A DNA stretch of 64,000 nt from 66-474 sp040255405 (GCA_040255405.1 JBDZUX010000002.1:124001-188000); one strand, 5' to 3'; positions 42,951 to 54,640 are shown, numbered from the stretch's first letter. Numbers and translations are program-made. Notes: generated by a model not told the origin, from the sequence alone.

Positions 42951-44102
42951 TCATCGTTTCTCGATCGGCACGTAGGTCTGGTCTTCCGGCCCGGTGTAAT
43001 TGGCGCTCGGCCGGATGATCTTGCCGTCCTGGCGCTGCTCGATCACGTGCGCGGACCAGCCCGAGGTACGCGCGATCACGAACACTGGCGTGAACATCGC
43101 GGTCGGCACGCCCAGCATGTGGTACGCGCTCGCCGAATACCAGTCGAGGTTCGGGAACATCTTCTTGAGGTCCATCATCACGGTCTCGATGCGCTCGGAC
43201 ACCTCGAACAGGCGCGGGTTGCCGCCGTCAGTGCAAAGCTTGCGCGAGATTTCCTTGATGATCGGATTGCGCGGATCGCCAATCGTGTAGACCGGATGGC
43301 CGAAGCCGATCACGATTTCCTTGTTGGCGACGCGCTGGCGGATGTCGGCCTCGGCCGCGTCGGCGGTGCGGTAGCGGCTGAGGATGTCCATCGCGACTTC
43401 GTTGGCGCCGCCGTGCTTGGGTCCGCGCAGCGCGCCAATCGCGCCGGTGATCGCGGAATAGAAATCGCTGCCGGTACCGGCGATCACCCGCGCGGCAAAC
43501 GTCGAGGCATTGAATTCATGCTCGGCATACAGGATTAGCGACTTGTCCAGCGCGTTCGCGTGCAGGTCGCTCGGCACTTTGCCGTGCAGCAAATGCAGGA
43601 AATGCGCGGCGATGGTCGCGTCATCGGTTTCGACATCGATGCGGCGACCGTTGTGGGAGAAGTGATACCAGTACAGCAGCATCGAGCCGAAGCTCGCCAT
43701 CAGCCGGTCGGCGATGTCGCGCGCGCCGGTGACGTTGTGGTCGTGCGCTTCCGGCAACACCGTGCCGAGTACCGAACAACCGGTGCGCATCACGTCCATC
43801 GGATGCGTCGAGGCGGGCAGCAATTCCAGCGCCGCCTTGACTGGCTGCGGCAGGCCGCGCAGGCGCTGCAGCTTGGCGCGATACGCATTCAATTCCGCCC
43901 AGGTCGGCAGGTGCTCGTGCACCAGCAGGTGCGCGACTTCCTCGAACGTGGCTTTCGTCGCCAGATCCTTGATGTCGTAACCGCGATAGTGCAGGTCGTT
44001 GCCGCTGCGGCCGACGGTGCACAGCGCGGTATTGCCGGCCGCAACGCCAGAGAGCGCCACGGACTTCTTGGCCTTGGGAAGAACTTGTGCGTTGTCGCTC
44101 AT
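42951..44102 (-). CDS. prpC: 2-methylcitrate synthase
   Basis: This 383-residue citrate-synthase-fold enzyme condenses propionyl-CoA with oxaloacetate. Recognisable segments are GLSG/ALSGVAAGNTALCTVGRSGNDLHYRGYDI-like N-terminus, ILYAEHEFNASTFAARV, ITGAIGALRGPKHGGANEVAM, and GFGHPVY, which carry the catalytic His and the CoA region; the catalytic Asp lies near FTPVFVIARTSGWSAHVIEQR. It is the last gene of a minus-strand set prpB, two unknown genes, prpC. Confidence 0.94.
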   Translation of the reverse strand: MSDNAQVLPKAKKSVALSGVAAGNTALCTVGRSGNDLHYRGYDIKDLATKATFEEVAHLLVHEHLPTWAELNAYRAKLQRLRGLPQPVKAALELLPASTHPMDVMRTGCSVLGTVLPEAHDHNVTGARDIADRLMASFGSMLLYWYHFSHNGRRIDVETDDATIAAHFLHLLHGKVPSDLHANALDKSLILYAEHEFNASTFAARVIAGTGSDFYSAITGAIGALRGPKHGGANEVAMDILSRYRTADAAEADIRQRVANKEIVIGFGHPVYTIGDPRNPIIKEISRKLCTDGGNPRLFEVSERIETVMMDLKKMFPNLDWYSASAYHMLGVPTAMFTPVFVIARTSGWSAHVIEQRQDGKIIRPSANYTGPEDQTYVPIEKR

Positions 44103-44150
44103 TATTTTCTCCGTTTCAGTGCATTCTGTGCTGACCGTTCACATGACGGC

Positions 44151-44774
44151 TCAGTTGATGAAGATCGTGTCCTTGGGCAACTTCGGACATTCAGCGATCG
44201 GCGTCACCAGCGTTTCCAGGGATTTGTATCCAACCAGATGGTGGTCGCTGTACCGCCAGCATTCGCCGAGGGTCGAGCAATAACAGATGTTGATCAAGGT
44301 CAGGTGTGCAACCGCCGCCGTCCTGAACCGCTTGTAGTCGTCCAGGTCGGTGAACTGGATCACCGGAACTTTCTCTCCGGGCGTCAACACATTGGGGTTG
44401 AGTGTCGACTGCGAATACTGGTGCGGCACCGTGCCCAGGGCCTTTAGTACGTGTTGCCAATCCGGTTGCGGTTTGCCGTCCACGAACACTTGCGCACTGC
44501 GCACGATCGCCGGGCCGACGCCCTTGTTGAGGACTTCAACGGAATTCTCATTGTCGTTGTTGCCGGCCGCCAGCCACGGCCACACTTGCGCCTGCACCTG
44601 TTTCGTCTGGATCTCGGCAATATAGTGTTCGATGTACGCGGTGTAGCCTGCGACAAGCAGGGCAAGGAAGCCAATCAGCGAGGCGATGATCGCGGCCACG
44701 GCGTCCCACTGGACCCGACGGCGCTCGCTCGACGTCGGCATCGGCTTGTCGGGATCGGAGTTTGCGGGAGGCAT
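44151..44774 (-). CDS. unknown membrane-anchored protein, copy 2 of a tandem pair in the prp operon
   Basis: I do not recognise this family. It has 207 residues: a charged N-terminus, one hydrophobic helix (about 26-48, AVAAIIASLIGFLALLVAGY), then a mostly beta soluble domain. It shares with the gene upstream the segments VQAQVWPWL, NKGVGPAIVRSAQVFVDGKPQ, and a cysteine motif CYCSTLGECW. The pair clearly arose by duplication. Six bases separate it from its paralog and 48 from prpC. Nothing in the sequence shows a catalytic role; a link to propionate use rests on position only. Confidence 0.8.
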   Translation of the reverse strand: MPPANSDPDKPMPTSSERRRVQWDAVAAIIASLIGFLALLVAGYTAYIEHYIAEIQTKQVQAQVWPWLAAGNNDNENSVEVLNKGVGPAIVRSAQVFVDGKPQPDWQHVLKALGTVPHQYSQSTLNPNVLTPGEKVPVIQFTDLDDYKRFRTAAVAHLTLINICYCSTLGECWRYSDHHLVGYKSLETLVTPIAECPKLPKDTIFIN

Positions 44775-44780
44775 GGCGGG

Positions 44781-45356
44781 TCAGTCGTCGAACTGTTGCG
44801 GCACGGGCACGGCCGGACACTTGTCGACCGGGATGCGAACGTTTCCGTTCCCTTTGGTCGTGTCGTTGACCCAGCAGTCGCCCAGCGTCGAGCAGTAGCA
44901 GACCTTGAACTCGAGTCGCGCCTGGCTGGCTGCATCCCTGAACTTCCGGAAGTCATCGTGATTTCGGAACTTCAGCCAATCCAGTTTCTCGCCCGCCGAC
45001 AGCACGTTGTGGTTGAACGTGCTCTGCCCGAAGCTCATGCCGTCGAGCTGCAACGATCGCATGACCGCGTCCCAGTCGCGTTGCGGTTTGCCACCGACAA
45101 AAACCTGGGCGCTCCTGATCACCGCCGGGCCCACACCCTTGTTGAACCACATGTATTCCACCTGGTTGTCGCTGTTGGCCCACAACAGATATGGCCATAC
45201 CTGGGCGCTCACCTGCTGGCGCTGGATGTAGGCGGTGTACCCCGCCACGACCAGCGCCAGCAAGCCAACCAGCGACGCGATGATCGCGGCGGCCGCGTCC
45301 CATCGGAAATTGCCAGCGCGGCCGGCTTCGTCGGAGTCGTGTGGGGTTTCGGACAT
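44781..45356 (-). CDS. unknown membrane-anchored protein, copy 1 of a tandem pair in the prp operon
   Basis: This 191-residue paralog of the downstream gene has one membrane helix (about 21-44), then a beta-rich domain with VSAQVWPYL, NKGVGPAVIRSAQVFVGGKPQ and CYCSTLGDCW. The order of motifs is the same over the whole length; I judge identity at roughly two in five. The soluble part probably faces the periplasm, because the region before the helix is short and charged, but its orientation is not certain. It starts 12 bases after the end of prpB, so co-transcription with prpB is likely. Confidence 0.8.
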   Translation of the reverse strand: MSETPHDSDEAGRAGNFRWDAAAAIIASLVGLLALVVAGYTAYIQRQQVSAQVWPYLLWANSDNQVEYMWFNKGVGPAVIRSAQVFVGGKPQRDWDAVMRSLQLDGMSFGQSTFNHNVLSAGEKLDWLKFRNHDDFRKFRDAASQARLEFKVCYCSTLGDCWVNDTTKGNGNVRIPVDKCPAVPVPQQFDD

Positions 45357-45368
45357 GCGTCGTTCGAC

Positions 45369-46253
45369 TTACTTCCCGGCCGCGAACAGTTCGTCGAGCT
45401 TGTCTTCGTAGGCGTGGTAACCCAGGAAGTCGTACAACTCCTCGCGCGTCTGCATCTGTGGCACATACGCTTTCTGCGTGCCGTCGCGGCGCACGGTTTC
45501 GTAGAACCCGAGCGCGGCCTTGTTCATGGCCCGATACGCGCCGCAGCAATACAGCGCAATGTCGACGTTCGCGGAGCGCAGTTCGTCGACGGTGAAGAAC
45601 GGCGTGGCACCGAACTCGGTGAGATTGGCGAGGATCGGCACCTTCACGGCCGCCTTGAACTTGCGGTAATCGTCGAGCGTCTTCATGGCCTCGGGGAAGA
45701 TCATGTCGGCGCCGGCATCGACGTAGGCCACCGCGCGTTCGATCGCGCTGTCGAGGCCTTCCGCGGCTGCGGCGTCGGTGCGCGCCATCAACACGAAGTC
45801 GCGGTCGGTTCTCGCGTCCACGGCCGCCTTCACGCGATCGACCATTTCTTCCTTCGGCACCACTTCCTTGCCGGGACGATGACCGCACCGTTTCTGCCCG
45901 ACCTGGTCTTCCATGTGCACCGCGGCGACGCCCACCCGTTCGAACGAACGGACCGTGCGCGCGATGTTGAAGGCACCGCCCCAGCCGGTATCGATGTCGA
46001 CCAGCAGCGGCAACTGCGTGGCCTCGACGATCCGGCGTGCGTCGGTCAGCACGTCTTCCATCGTCGAGATGCCGAGATCGGGCATGCCCAGCGAGTTGGC
46101 GGCGACACCGCCGCCCGAGAGATATAGCGCCTTGTAGCCGGTGCGCCTGGCCATCAGGCCGGCGTAGGCGGTGATCGCGCCGACCACCTGCAATGGCGAT
46201 TCGGCGGCGAGCGCGGCGCGGAAGCGGGCGCCCGCGGAATGGGATTCGCTCAT
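45369..46253 (-). CDS. prpB: 2-methylisocitrate lyase
   Basis: This 294-residue PEP-mutase/isocitrate-lyase-family enzyme splits 2-methylisocitrate to succinate and pyruvate, the last step of the methylcitrate cycle. The active-site signature KRCGH carries C123, the same position as in E. coli PrpB. Other marks are LYLSGGGVAANSLG, VDIDTGWGGAFNIART and ALYCCGAYRAMNKAA. It leads the minus-strand set with two unknown genes and prpC. The 210-base gap upstream, shared with divergent yihY, shows no clear regulator site. Confidence 0.96.
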   Translation of the reverse strand: MSESHSAGARFRAALAAESPLQVVGAITAYAGLMARRTGYKALYLSGGGVAANSLGMPDLGISTMEDVLTDARRIVEATQLPLLVDIDTGWGGAFNIARTVRSFERVGVAAVHMEDQVGQKRCGHRPGKEVVPKEEMVDRVKAAVDARTDRDFVLMARTDAAAAEGLDSAIERAVAYVDAGADMIFPEAMKTLDDYRKFKAAVKVPILANLTEFGATPFFTVDELRSANVDIALYCCGAYRAMNKAALGFYETVRRDGTQKAYVPQMQTREELYDFLGYHAYEDKLDELFAAGK

Positions 46254-46463
46254 GCAGCCTCCGGTAAAGCCGCAATTTTAACCGATCCGCCGGGGCTGGA
46301 CGGCCTTCCGTGACAACGTCCGCGATCGGCTGCCCGTCCGCCCGCCAAGGTCTGCGACAGCGCCACAACCCGAACCGGGCTCGAACCGCGCTGCCGGATG
46401 CACGAAAATTCGACGCCCTTGCTGCCATGCTGCCGGTGACCCCGCCGCAAGGGATGGCGCGTC

Positions 46464-47360
46464 ATGGATGACGGGACCCGATTGCATTCCATGCTGGCGA
46501 CCACGAAGTCGTTCGTGAGGGAATTCCTCGGCGACAAGCCGTTCCAGCTCGCGGCGGCACTGAGCTACTTCACGCTGCTGTCGATGGTGCCGCTGTTCCT
46601 GCTGCTGACCGGCGTGGCCGGCCTCGTGTTCGGGAAAGAGGCCGCGCGCGAGCAACTGCTCGCCCAGGTCGGCGCGATCGTCGGCCAGCAGCAGGCGGAC
46701 GTGGTGCGCGCGCTGCTGTCGCAGGGCGGCAACCACCACGCCAGCGTCGTCTCGACGATCACCGGCACCGTGATCCTGGTGGTCGGCGCCACCACCGTGT
46801 TCGGCCATCTGCAGACCGCGCTCAACCAGATCTGGGACGTCAAGGCGGTGCCCCGCGGCAACGCGATCTGGCGGCTGCTCGCCTCGCGGTTGCTCGCGCT
46901 GGCCATCGTCTTCGGAATGGCCTTCATCCTGCTGGTGTCGATGGCCGCGAGCGCGGCACTGGCAGGAGCGCACGGCTACCTCTCCGGCCTGTTTCCCGGC
47001 GCCGGGACCATGCTGCGGGTGGTCTATGCGCTGGTGTCGCTGGCGATCGTTTCAGGAGTGATCGCGCTGCTGTTCAAGTACGTGCCGGACGCGGTCATCG
47101 GCTGGCGCGACGTGGTCGTGGGCGCGCTGATCACCGGGGTGCTGTTCACGGTCGGCAAGTATGCGTTGGGCGTCTACCTGGCCCAGCTGCGCTACAGCTC
47201 GGCCGGCGCGGCCGGCGCGCTGATCCTGTTGGTGGTATGGGTCTACTACAGCGCGTTGATCCTGTTCCTCGGCGCGGAGATCACGCAGGTCTATGCCTGC
47301 CGTCACGGCAAACCGATCACGCCCCGCGCCCACGCGCGACGCGTCGGGCACAAGGCGTGA
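46464..47360 (+). CDS. YihY/BrkB-family inner membrane protein
   Basis: This 298-residue protein has about six membrane helices and matches the YihY/virulence factor BrkB family: FQLAAALSYFTLLSMVPLFLLL near the start, LNQIWDVKAVPRGNAIWRLLASRL, and WRDVVVGALITGVLFTVGKYALGVYL. It was once mis-assigned as ribonuclease BN in other organisms; the true role is unclear and may involve lipid or envelope transport. It runs convergent with the malate dehydrogenase gene, 11 bases from its end. Confidence 0.9.
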   Translation: MDDGTRLHSMLATTKSFVREFLGDKPFQLAAALSYFTLLSMVPLFLLLTGVAGLVFGKEAAREQLLAQVGAIVGQQQADVVRALLSQGGNHHASVVSTITGTVILVVGATTVFGHLQTALNQIWDVKAVPRGNAIWRLLASRLLALAIVFGMAFILLVSMAASAALAGAHGYLSGLFPGAGTMLRVVYALVSLAIVSGVIALLFKYVPDAVIGWRDVVVGALITGVLFTVGKYALGVYLAQLRYSSAGAAGALILLVVWVYYSALILFLGAEITQVYACRHGKPITPRAHARRVGHKA

Positions 47361-47371
47361 GACGGCCGGCT

Positions 47372-48352
47372 TCAGCCAAGCAAGTTCCCGATCGCGGAAC
47401 GCTCCTCGCGCAATTCCTTGTCGGTGGCATCCATCCGCGCACGCGAGAAATCGCCGATCCCGAGCCCCTGCACGATCGAATACTTGCCGTCCTTGCAGGT
47501 GACCGGATAGCCGTAGATCACGCCGGGCTGGATACCGTAGGAACCATCGGCGGGAACACCCATCGACACCCAGTCGCCTTCGCTCGTGCCCAGCGCCCAC
47601 GAACGCATGTGGTCGATCGCGGCATTCGCGGCGGAGGCGGCCGAGGACGAGCCGCGCGCCTTGATCACCGCGGCGCCGCGCTGCTGGACGGTCGGGATGA
47701 ATTCCTTTTCGTACCATGCCTGGCCGACCAGCGGCAGCGCCGGCTTGCCCTTGATCGTCGCGTGGTGGATGTCCGGGTACTGCGTGGACGAATGGTTGCC
47801 CCAGATGATCATCCGCGCGACGTCGCTGTTGTGCGCGCCGGCCTTGGCGGCGAGTTGGGCTTTCGACCGGTTGTGGTCGAGGCGCACCATCGCGGTGAAG
47901 CATTTCGGATCGAGATCCGGCGCGTTGGCCTGCGCGATCAGCGCATTGGTGTTGGCGGGATTGCCGACGACCAGCACCTTGACGTCGCGCCTGGCGTGCG
48001 CGTTCAGCGCCTTGCCCTGCGGGCCGAAGATCGCGCCATTGGCGGACAGCAGGTCCTTGCGCTCCATCCCGGCACCGCGCGGACGCGCACCGACCAGCAG
48101 GGCGTAATCGGCATCCTTGAACGCGACATTGGCGTCGTCGGTGGCGACCACGCCGGCCAGCAGCGGGAACGCGCAGTCGTCGAGTTCCATCACCACGCCG
48201 TTCAACGCCGGCAACGCGGGCGTGATTTCGAGCAGGTGCAGGATCACGGGCTGGTCTGGGCCGAGCATGTCGCCGGCAGCGATGCGGAACAGCAGGGCGT
48301 AACCGATCTGGCCGGCGGCACCGGTGACGGCAACACGAACGGGGGTTTTCAT
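47372..48352 (-). CDS. mdh: malate dehydrogenase
   Basis: This 326-residue NAD enzyme of the citric acid cycle belongs to the cytosolic-type (MDH2-like) group: VAVTGAAGQIGYALLFRIAAG nucleotide fold, VGARPRGAGMERKDLL, VVGNPANTNALIA, MVRLDHNRSKAQLA, and WGNHSSTQYPD with the catalytic histidine. The ATG at 48352 gives MKTPVRVAVTG, the standard N-terminus. It is followed by the convergent yihY. Confidence 0.96.
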   Translation of the reverse strand: MKTPVRVAVTGAAGQIGYALLFRIAAGDMLGPDQPVILHLLEITPALPALNGVVMELDDCAFPLLAGVVATDDANVAFKDADYALLVGARPRGAGMERKDLLSANGAIFGPQGKALNAHARRDVKVLVVGNPANTNALIAQANAPDLDPKCFTAMVRLDHNRSKAQLAAKAGAHNSDVARMIIWGNHSSTQYPDIHHATIKGKPALPLVGQAWYEKEFIPTVQQRGAAVIKARGSSSAASAANAAIDHMRSWALGTSEGDWVSMGVPADGSYGIQPGVIYGYPVTCKDGKYSIVQGLGIGDFSRARMDATDKELREERSAIGNLLG

Positions 48353-48437
48353 GCGTACGACTCCATGAGGGAACAAGGAATAAACGGACAAGGCCGCCCC
48401 CGCGCGTTGGCGCGGCGAACGGCCACGGCGCGACGAC

Positions 48438-49673
48438 TCAGGCGCCGGCGGCGCGGACGCGCTCCACCTGCGCATCGCCGAGTTCGGCGAAGAACGACTG
48501 GATGCGGGCGAGCCCCTTCTGCAACTGCTCGGGCGCGCAGGTGTAGGAAATGCGCAAGGATCTCGGCTCGCCGAACGCCGAACCCGGCACCGTGGCGACG
48601 AACTTGTCTTCCAGCAGCGCCTTGCAGAAATCGACATCGTTTTCGATCGGCTTGCCGTTGTGCGACTTGCCGAACGCCACCGAGATGTCGGGGAACGCGT
48701 AGAACGCACCCCGCGGACGCGGGCACTTCACGCCGGGAATCGCAAGCAGCGCGTTGACGACGTCGTCGCGGCGCTTGGAAAAATCGTCGCGCTTGGTGGA
48801 GGGGATGTCCTGCGGACCGGTCAAGGCCGCGATCGCGGCAACCTCGGTGATTTCGGGCAGGCAGGTAATGTGGTTGGAGTTCAGGGTCACCAGCGCCTTG
48901 ATGCCGGCTTCCGGTCCCGCGACGAAACCCACGCGCCAGCCCGGCATGCCGTAGGTCTTGGACAGCGAATCCATGATGAAGGTGCGCTCGCGCAGTTCCG
49001 GCCTGACCTGCACGAAATTGTGGTAGCCGATGCCATCGAACACCAACCGGTTGTAGATGTCGTCGGCGATGATCCAGGTTTCCGGATGCTTCACCAGCAC
49101 TTCGGCCAGCGCGGCGATTTCATCCCTCGTGTAAACCATGCCCGTCGGATTCGAGGGATTGTTGAACAGGAACACCTTCGGCCTGGAAGCGAGTGCCTTG
49201 TCGAGCTGCGCCGGCGTCAGCTTGTAGCTCTGCTCCGGCGGGCATTCCAGGATGGTGGTCTTCGCGCCGAGGATCTCGGCGATGTCGACATAGCTGGTCC
49301 AGTACGGCGAGGGGAACACGATCTCGTCGCCCTCGTCCAGCAGGGCTTCGCACAGGTTGTACAGCACCTGCTTGGCTCCGATGCCGACCGTGACGTTGTT
49401 GCGCGCATAGCCGTCCAGACCGCTCTGCTTGAAATGCGACACGATGGCATCCAGCAACGCGGGTGCGCCACGGTTGCTGCCGTAGCTGCCGCTGTCACGC
49501 GAGGTCCAGTCGCGCACCGCCTGGTACACATGGTTGCCCGGCAGGAAATTGGGCACGCCGATCGAAAAATTGACGACATCCTTGCCTTCGGCCTTGAGCT
49601 GCTTCGCCTTGTCGGCAATGACCATGATCGCGCTGGGCTTGGCGCGGCCGGTACGGGTGGCGAGTCTGGGCAT
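48438..49673 (-). CDS. class I pyridoxal-phosphate aminotransferase, aspartate type
   Basis: This 411-residue fold-type I aminotransferase carries the motifs NFSIGVPNFLPGNHV, GANRGAP-like YGSNRGAPALLDAI, NNPSNPTGMVY, ADDIYNRLVFDG, the PLP lysine in SLSKTYGMPGWRVG, and the substrate arginine in LRISYTCA. Subgroup Ib aspartate or aromatic aminotransferases look like this. The start at 49673 gives MPRLATRTGRAKPSA. It lies upstream of mdh on the same strand, an 85-base gap, so oxaloacetate exchange with aspartate could be coordinated. Confidence 0.92.
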   Translation of the reverse strand: MPRLATRTGRAKPSAIMVIADKAKQLKAEGKDVVNFSIGVPNFLPGNHVYQAVRDWTSRDSGSYGSNRGAPALLDAIVSHFKQSGLDGYARNNVTVGIGAKQVLYNLCEALLDEGDEIVFPSPYWTSYVDIAEILGAKTTILECPPEQSYKLTPAQLDKALASRPKVFLFNNPSNPTGMVYTRDEIAALAEVLVKHPETWIIADDIYNRLVFDGIGYHNFVQVRPELRERTFIMDSLSKTYGMPGWRVGFVAGPEAGIKALVTLNSNHITCLPEITEVAAIAALTGPQDIPSTKRDDFSKRRDDVVNALLAIPGVKCPRPRGAFYAFPDISVAFGKSHNGKPIENDVDFCKALLEDKFVATVPGSAFGEPRSLRISYTCAPEQLQKGLARIQSFFAELGDAQVERVRAAGA

Positions 49674-49789
49674 GGCAAACCTCTGTCGAAGGCGGCGTGG
49701 GACAACCGATGATTTTATCACGCGGCGTCGTGCACCGCCCCGATCCGGCGCGCATGCGCCGGACGGCTTCGAGTGGACAAAGGCAAGAC

Positions 49790-49815
49790 GACAAGGCCGC
49801 CCGAGGCGGCCTTGT
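49790..49815 (-). terminator. hairpin after ppiB
   Basis: GACAAGGCCGCC and GGCGGCCTTGTC form an 11-12 base stem around a CGA-type loop, 36 bases past the ppiB stop. On the minus strand it is followed by a moderately T-rich GTCTTGCCTTTGT. Probable terminator. Confidence 0.55.
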
Positions 49816-49850
49816 CCCGGCTTATCGGGACCGCGCGGACCCGCGTGCGC

Positions 49851-50360
49851 TCAACGCACGTCGAGCACGGCGTTCCATTGCTGGACGCGATCGGCCTGTG
49901 CGGCCAGCAGCGGCGCGGCGTCGCCTTCGATCGCGATCTTTTCGATGATGTCGCCCTGGCGGATCGCATTCACCACGGCCTGATCATCCGCGGCAACGAC
50001 TTCGCCGAAGATCGTGTGCTTGCCGTCCAGCCACGGCGTCGGCACATGGGTAATGAAGAACTGGCTGCCATTGGTGCCGGGGCCGGCGTTCGCCATCGAC
50101 AGCTTGCCCGGCGCGTCATGCTTCAGTTCAGGGCGGCATTCGTCCTCGAACCGATAGCCGGGGCCGCCGGTGCCGGTGCCGAGCGGACAACCACCCTGGA
50201 TCATGAAATCGCCGATCACGCGATGGAACTTCAAGCCGTCGTAGAAGCCGCGCTGGACCAGATTCACGAAGTTGGCGACCGTCATCGGGGCCTTGTCGGC
50301 GAACAGCCGGACATGGATCGGGCCCTTGGAGGTCTGGAAGGTGGCAGCAAGATCGCTCAT
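49851..50360 (-). CDS. ppiB: peptidyl-prolyl cis-trans isomerase, cyclophilin type
   Basis: This 169-residue cytoplasmic cyclophilin speeds proline isomerisation during protein folding. It shows GFYDGLKFHRVIGDFMIQGGCPLGTGTGGPGYRFEDE, MANAGPGTNGSQFFITHVPTPWLDGKHTIFGEV, the core active-site motifs including the Arg, Phe and Gln residues. No signal peptide follows the ATG at 50360, which suits PpiB. The ATG 42 bases upstream is less likely. Confidence 0.95.
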   Translation of the reverse strand: MSDLAATFQTSKGPIHVRLFADKAPMTVANFVNLVQRGFYDGLKFHRVIGDFMIQGGCPLGTGTGGPGYRFEDECRPELKHDAPGKLSMANAGPGTNGSQFFITHVPTPWLDGKHTIFGEVVAADDQAVVNAIRQGDIIEKIAIEGDAAPLLAAQADRVQQWNAVLDVR

Positions 50361-50469
50361 CGTGTTTCCCGTGGCTTTGCGCAAACCGCGCCGGACCGCC
50401 AAGCATAACGGGCATCACCCCGCCGGCCAATGGCACCGCGCAGCGGGCCTTCGCCAACGAATCCGGTTG

Positions 50470-51348
50470 TCATGGCGTGGCCGCGCCGCGGACTATCCCA
50501 TCGAGGAAACGTTCGATCGCATCGACCGCTTCAGGCTCGTCGAGCATGGGCGCGTGGCCCACGCCGGCGACGATTGCCCTGCGCATGCCCGGATGACGCC
50601 TCCCCATTTCATCGAGCGTTCCCGCGCTGAGGATGTCCGACAGTTCGCCCCGTATTGCGAGGATCGGCAACGGCGCCAGCGCGTTCCACATTGGCCACAG
50701 TTCGGGGGTCGCGGCGTCGGGACTGGCGGCTGCCAGCGGGATGGCGATGGCAGGGTCATAAGCCAGGCGCGGAACACCACTTGCATCCTCGCGAAACAGT
50801 CGTCGGGCAAAAGCCTGCCAGTCATCATCGCGATAATGCGGAAACGCGGAGGCGTTGGTTTGCTTGCAGAATGCCGCCGCGCCGGCCCAGTCCGCCACCT
50901 CGGGAACGTTGCCCACATAACCGGCGATGCGCGACATCCCGACGGGATCGACCACCGGGCCGACATCGTTGAGCACGATGCCGCGGTAGCCCGACGGCGC
51001 CATCGAAGCCATCGCCATGGCCATCAGGCCACCCATCGAGGTACCGATCAGCACCGGCCGGTCAAGCTGGAGGTGTCCGATCAATCCCCGCATGTCGGCA
51101 CAGTAAGCGAGGGTGTTGTAGTTGGCGGGGACGCTGTCGTATTGCGAACGGCCGCGTCCGCGCTGATCGGGCACGACCACCCGGAACCTGCCCGCGAAGC
51201 GATCGGCGAGCCGCGCGAAATCGGCGCTGTTGCGGGTGAGGCCGTGCATCATCAACAGGCATGGCCCCTTGCCCGCATAGTCGCGCGCATACAAACGCAG
51301 CCGTCCATCCGCGCTGGGGAAAAAAACATCGTCATGAGCAACGGTCAC
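50470..51348 (-). CDS. alpha/beta-fold hydrolase
   Basis: This 292-residue soluble hydrolase has LLMMHGLTRNSADFARLADRF with the oxyanion-hole HG, VVVPDQRGRGRSQYD, the nucleophile serine in IGTSMGGLMAM, an acidic residue near RGELSDIL, and the histidine in VAGVGHAPMLDEP. The substrate is not evident. It starts at a GTG at 51348 after GGGAGG; an ATG five bases upstream is out of frame. It lies 149 bases downstream of the TetR gene on the same strand. With the divergent TonB receptor and SDR it may form an ester- or hydroxyacid-use module, which is inference. Confidence 0.85.
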   Translation of the reverse strand: MTVAHDDVFFPSADGRLRLYARDYAGKGPCLLMMHGLTRNSADFARLADRFAGRFRVVVPDQRGRGRSQYDSVPANYNTLAYCADMRGLIGHLQLDRPVLIGTSMGGLMAMAMASMAPSGYRGIVLNDVGPVVDPVGMSRIAGYVGNVPEVADWAGAAAFCKQTNASAFPHYRDDDWQAFARRLFREDASGVPRLAYDPAIAIPLAAASPDAATPELWPMWNALAPLPILAIRGELSDILSAGTLDEMGRRHPGMRRAIVAGVGHAPMLDEPEAVDAIERFLDGIVRGAATP

Positions 51349-51497
51349 GTCATCCTCCCATCACCGCGCCCGCGCGGCCTCGGCATGCGCCACTCCCGAT
51401 TCGACAAGCCTGGCCGGCCGATGGCCGCCGCGAACCTGATCGGCGCGGCAGCCCCGCGCGGCGTCGCGCTTGTCGCGCGGAAGCGTCCTCATTGTGT

Positions 51498-52127
51498 TCA
51501 GTGCCCGCCCCCCAAAAGTCGCAAGGCAAATTCCGCGTAGCCCTCGGCCACTTGCTCGGCGCTCAATTCGTAGGCGGGCGCAAACCAGTAGGCGACGCGC
51601 AGTCCCATGCCACCGATCGCAGCCACCGCCAGCCAGGCGTCCTTCACCTTGAACGCGCCGCTTCGCATGCCGCGTTTGACGATGTCCTGCAACAACTCTT
51701 CGGACTCCCGCCGCAGCACGAATGTCGCGGCACCGAGTTCCTCGCCCAGCACGTGCAATTCGGAGTTGGCCACCACTGCCAGCATCGGGTAGCTGGTGTG
51801 GAAACCCACGTGTGCCCGCACGTACGCGACGACCTGGTCGCGCGGATCCCCGCCGCTGCCGAGCACCGCGCTGCGCACGCTGCGGTAATGCTCCTCGTGC
51901 CCGACGCGGCACAACTCGGCGAGGATGTGTTCCTTCGAGGGGTAGTGCGCATAAATCGTGGCCGGTTTGACGCCGGCGGTCGCGGCGACATCGCGCACCG
52001 ACGCGCCCGCATAACCGCGCTCGGCAAACAATTTCAGCGCCGCCTCCAGCACCCGCCCCGAGCCCGACTGCTTCAGCCCTGGCAGCAGACGCACGGTAGT
52101 GGCAGCGAGGCGGCGGTTGATGGCCAT
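51498..52127 (-). CDS. TetR-family transcriptional regulator
   Basis: This 209-residue repressor has an N-terminal TetR helix-turn-helix (RVLEAALKLFAERGYAGASVRDVAATAGVKPATIYAHYPSKEHIL) and a variable C-terminal ligand domain. The ATG at 52127 gives MAINRRLAATTVRLL; upstream in-frame codons have no support. It is divergent from a TonB receptor gene, with an inverted repeat in the 193-base gap that is the likely operator. The ligand is unknown. Confidence 0.9.
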   Translation of the reverse strand: MAINRRLAATTVRLLPGLKQSGSGRVLEAALKLFAERGYAGASVRDVAATAGVKPATIYAHYPSKEHILAELCRVGHEEHYRSVRSAVLGSGGDPRDQVVAYVRAHVGFHTSYPMLAVVANSELHVLGEELGAATFVLRRESEELLQDIVKRGMRSGAFKVKDAWLAVAAIGGMGLRVAYWFAPAYELSAEQVAEGYAEFALRLLGGGH

Positions 52128-52199
52128 GGCGGGCGAGTATGAACGATCGATCGGATGCTTGCGAGTGGATTGACAGCCACCCAAGGTGGCGGTACAAAG

Positions 52200-52222
52200 C
52201 TAACCGAACGAACGTTAGTTAG
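52200..52222. promoter_or_regulatory. inverted repeat, likely TetR operator
   Basis: CTAACCGAACG is followed after one base by AACGTTAGTTAG, giving an imperfect palindrome with CTAAC/GTTAG arms and an AACG core. Such AACGAACGTT-like sites are common TetR-family operators. It lies about 100 bases from the start of the TonB receptor gene and 72 bases from the tetR start, well placed to control both. Confidence 0.55.
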
Positions 52223-52320
52223 GCAAGTATTCTAAGTTGACCACGTTCGCGCGAACACCGATCCGCCTTCGGCGGTGCGCCACGGCGGCACATCACAAAC
52301 GCTGGATCAGGAGGGGAACC

Positions 52321-54630
<2,310 letters not shown>

Positions 54631-54640
54631 GGAGACCGCC

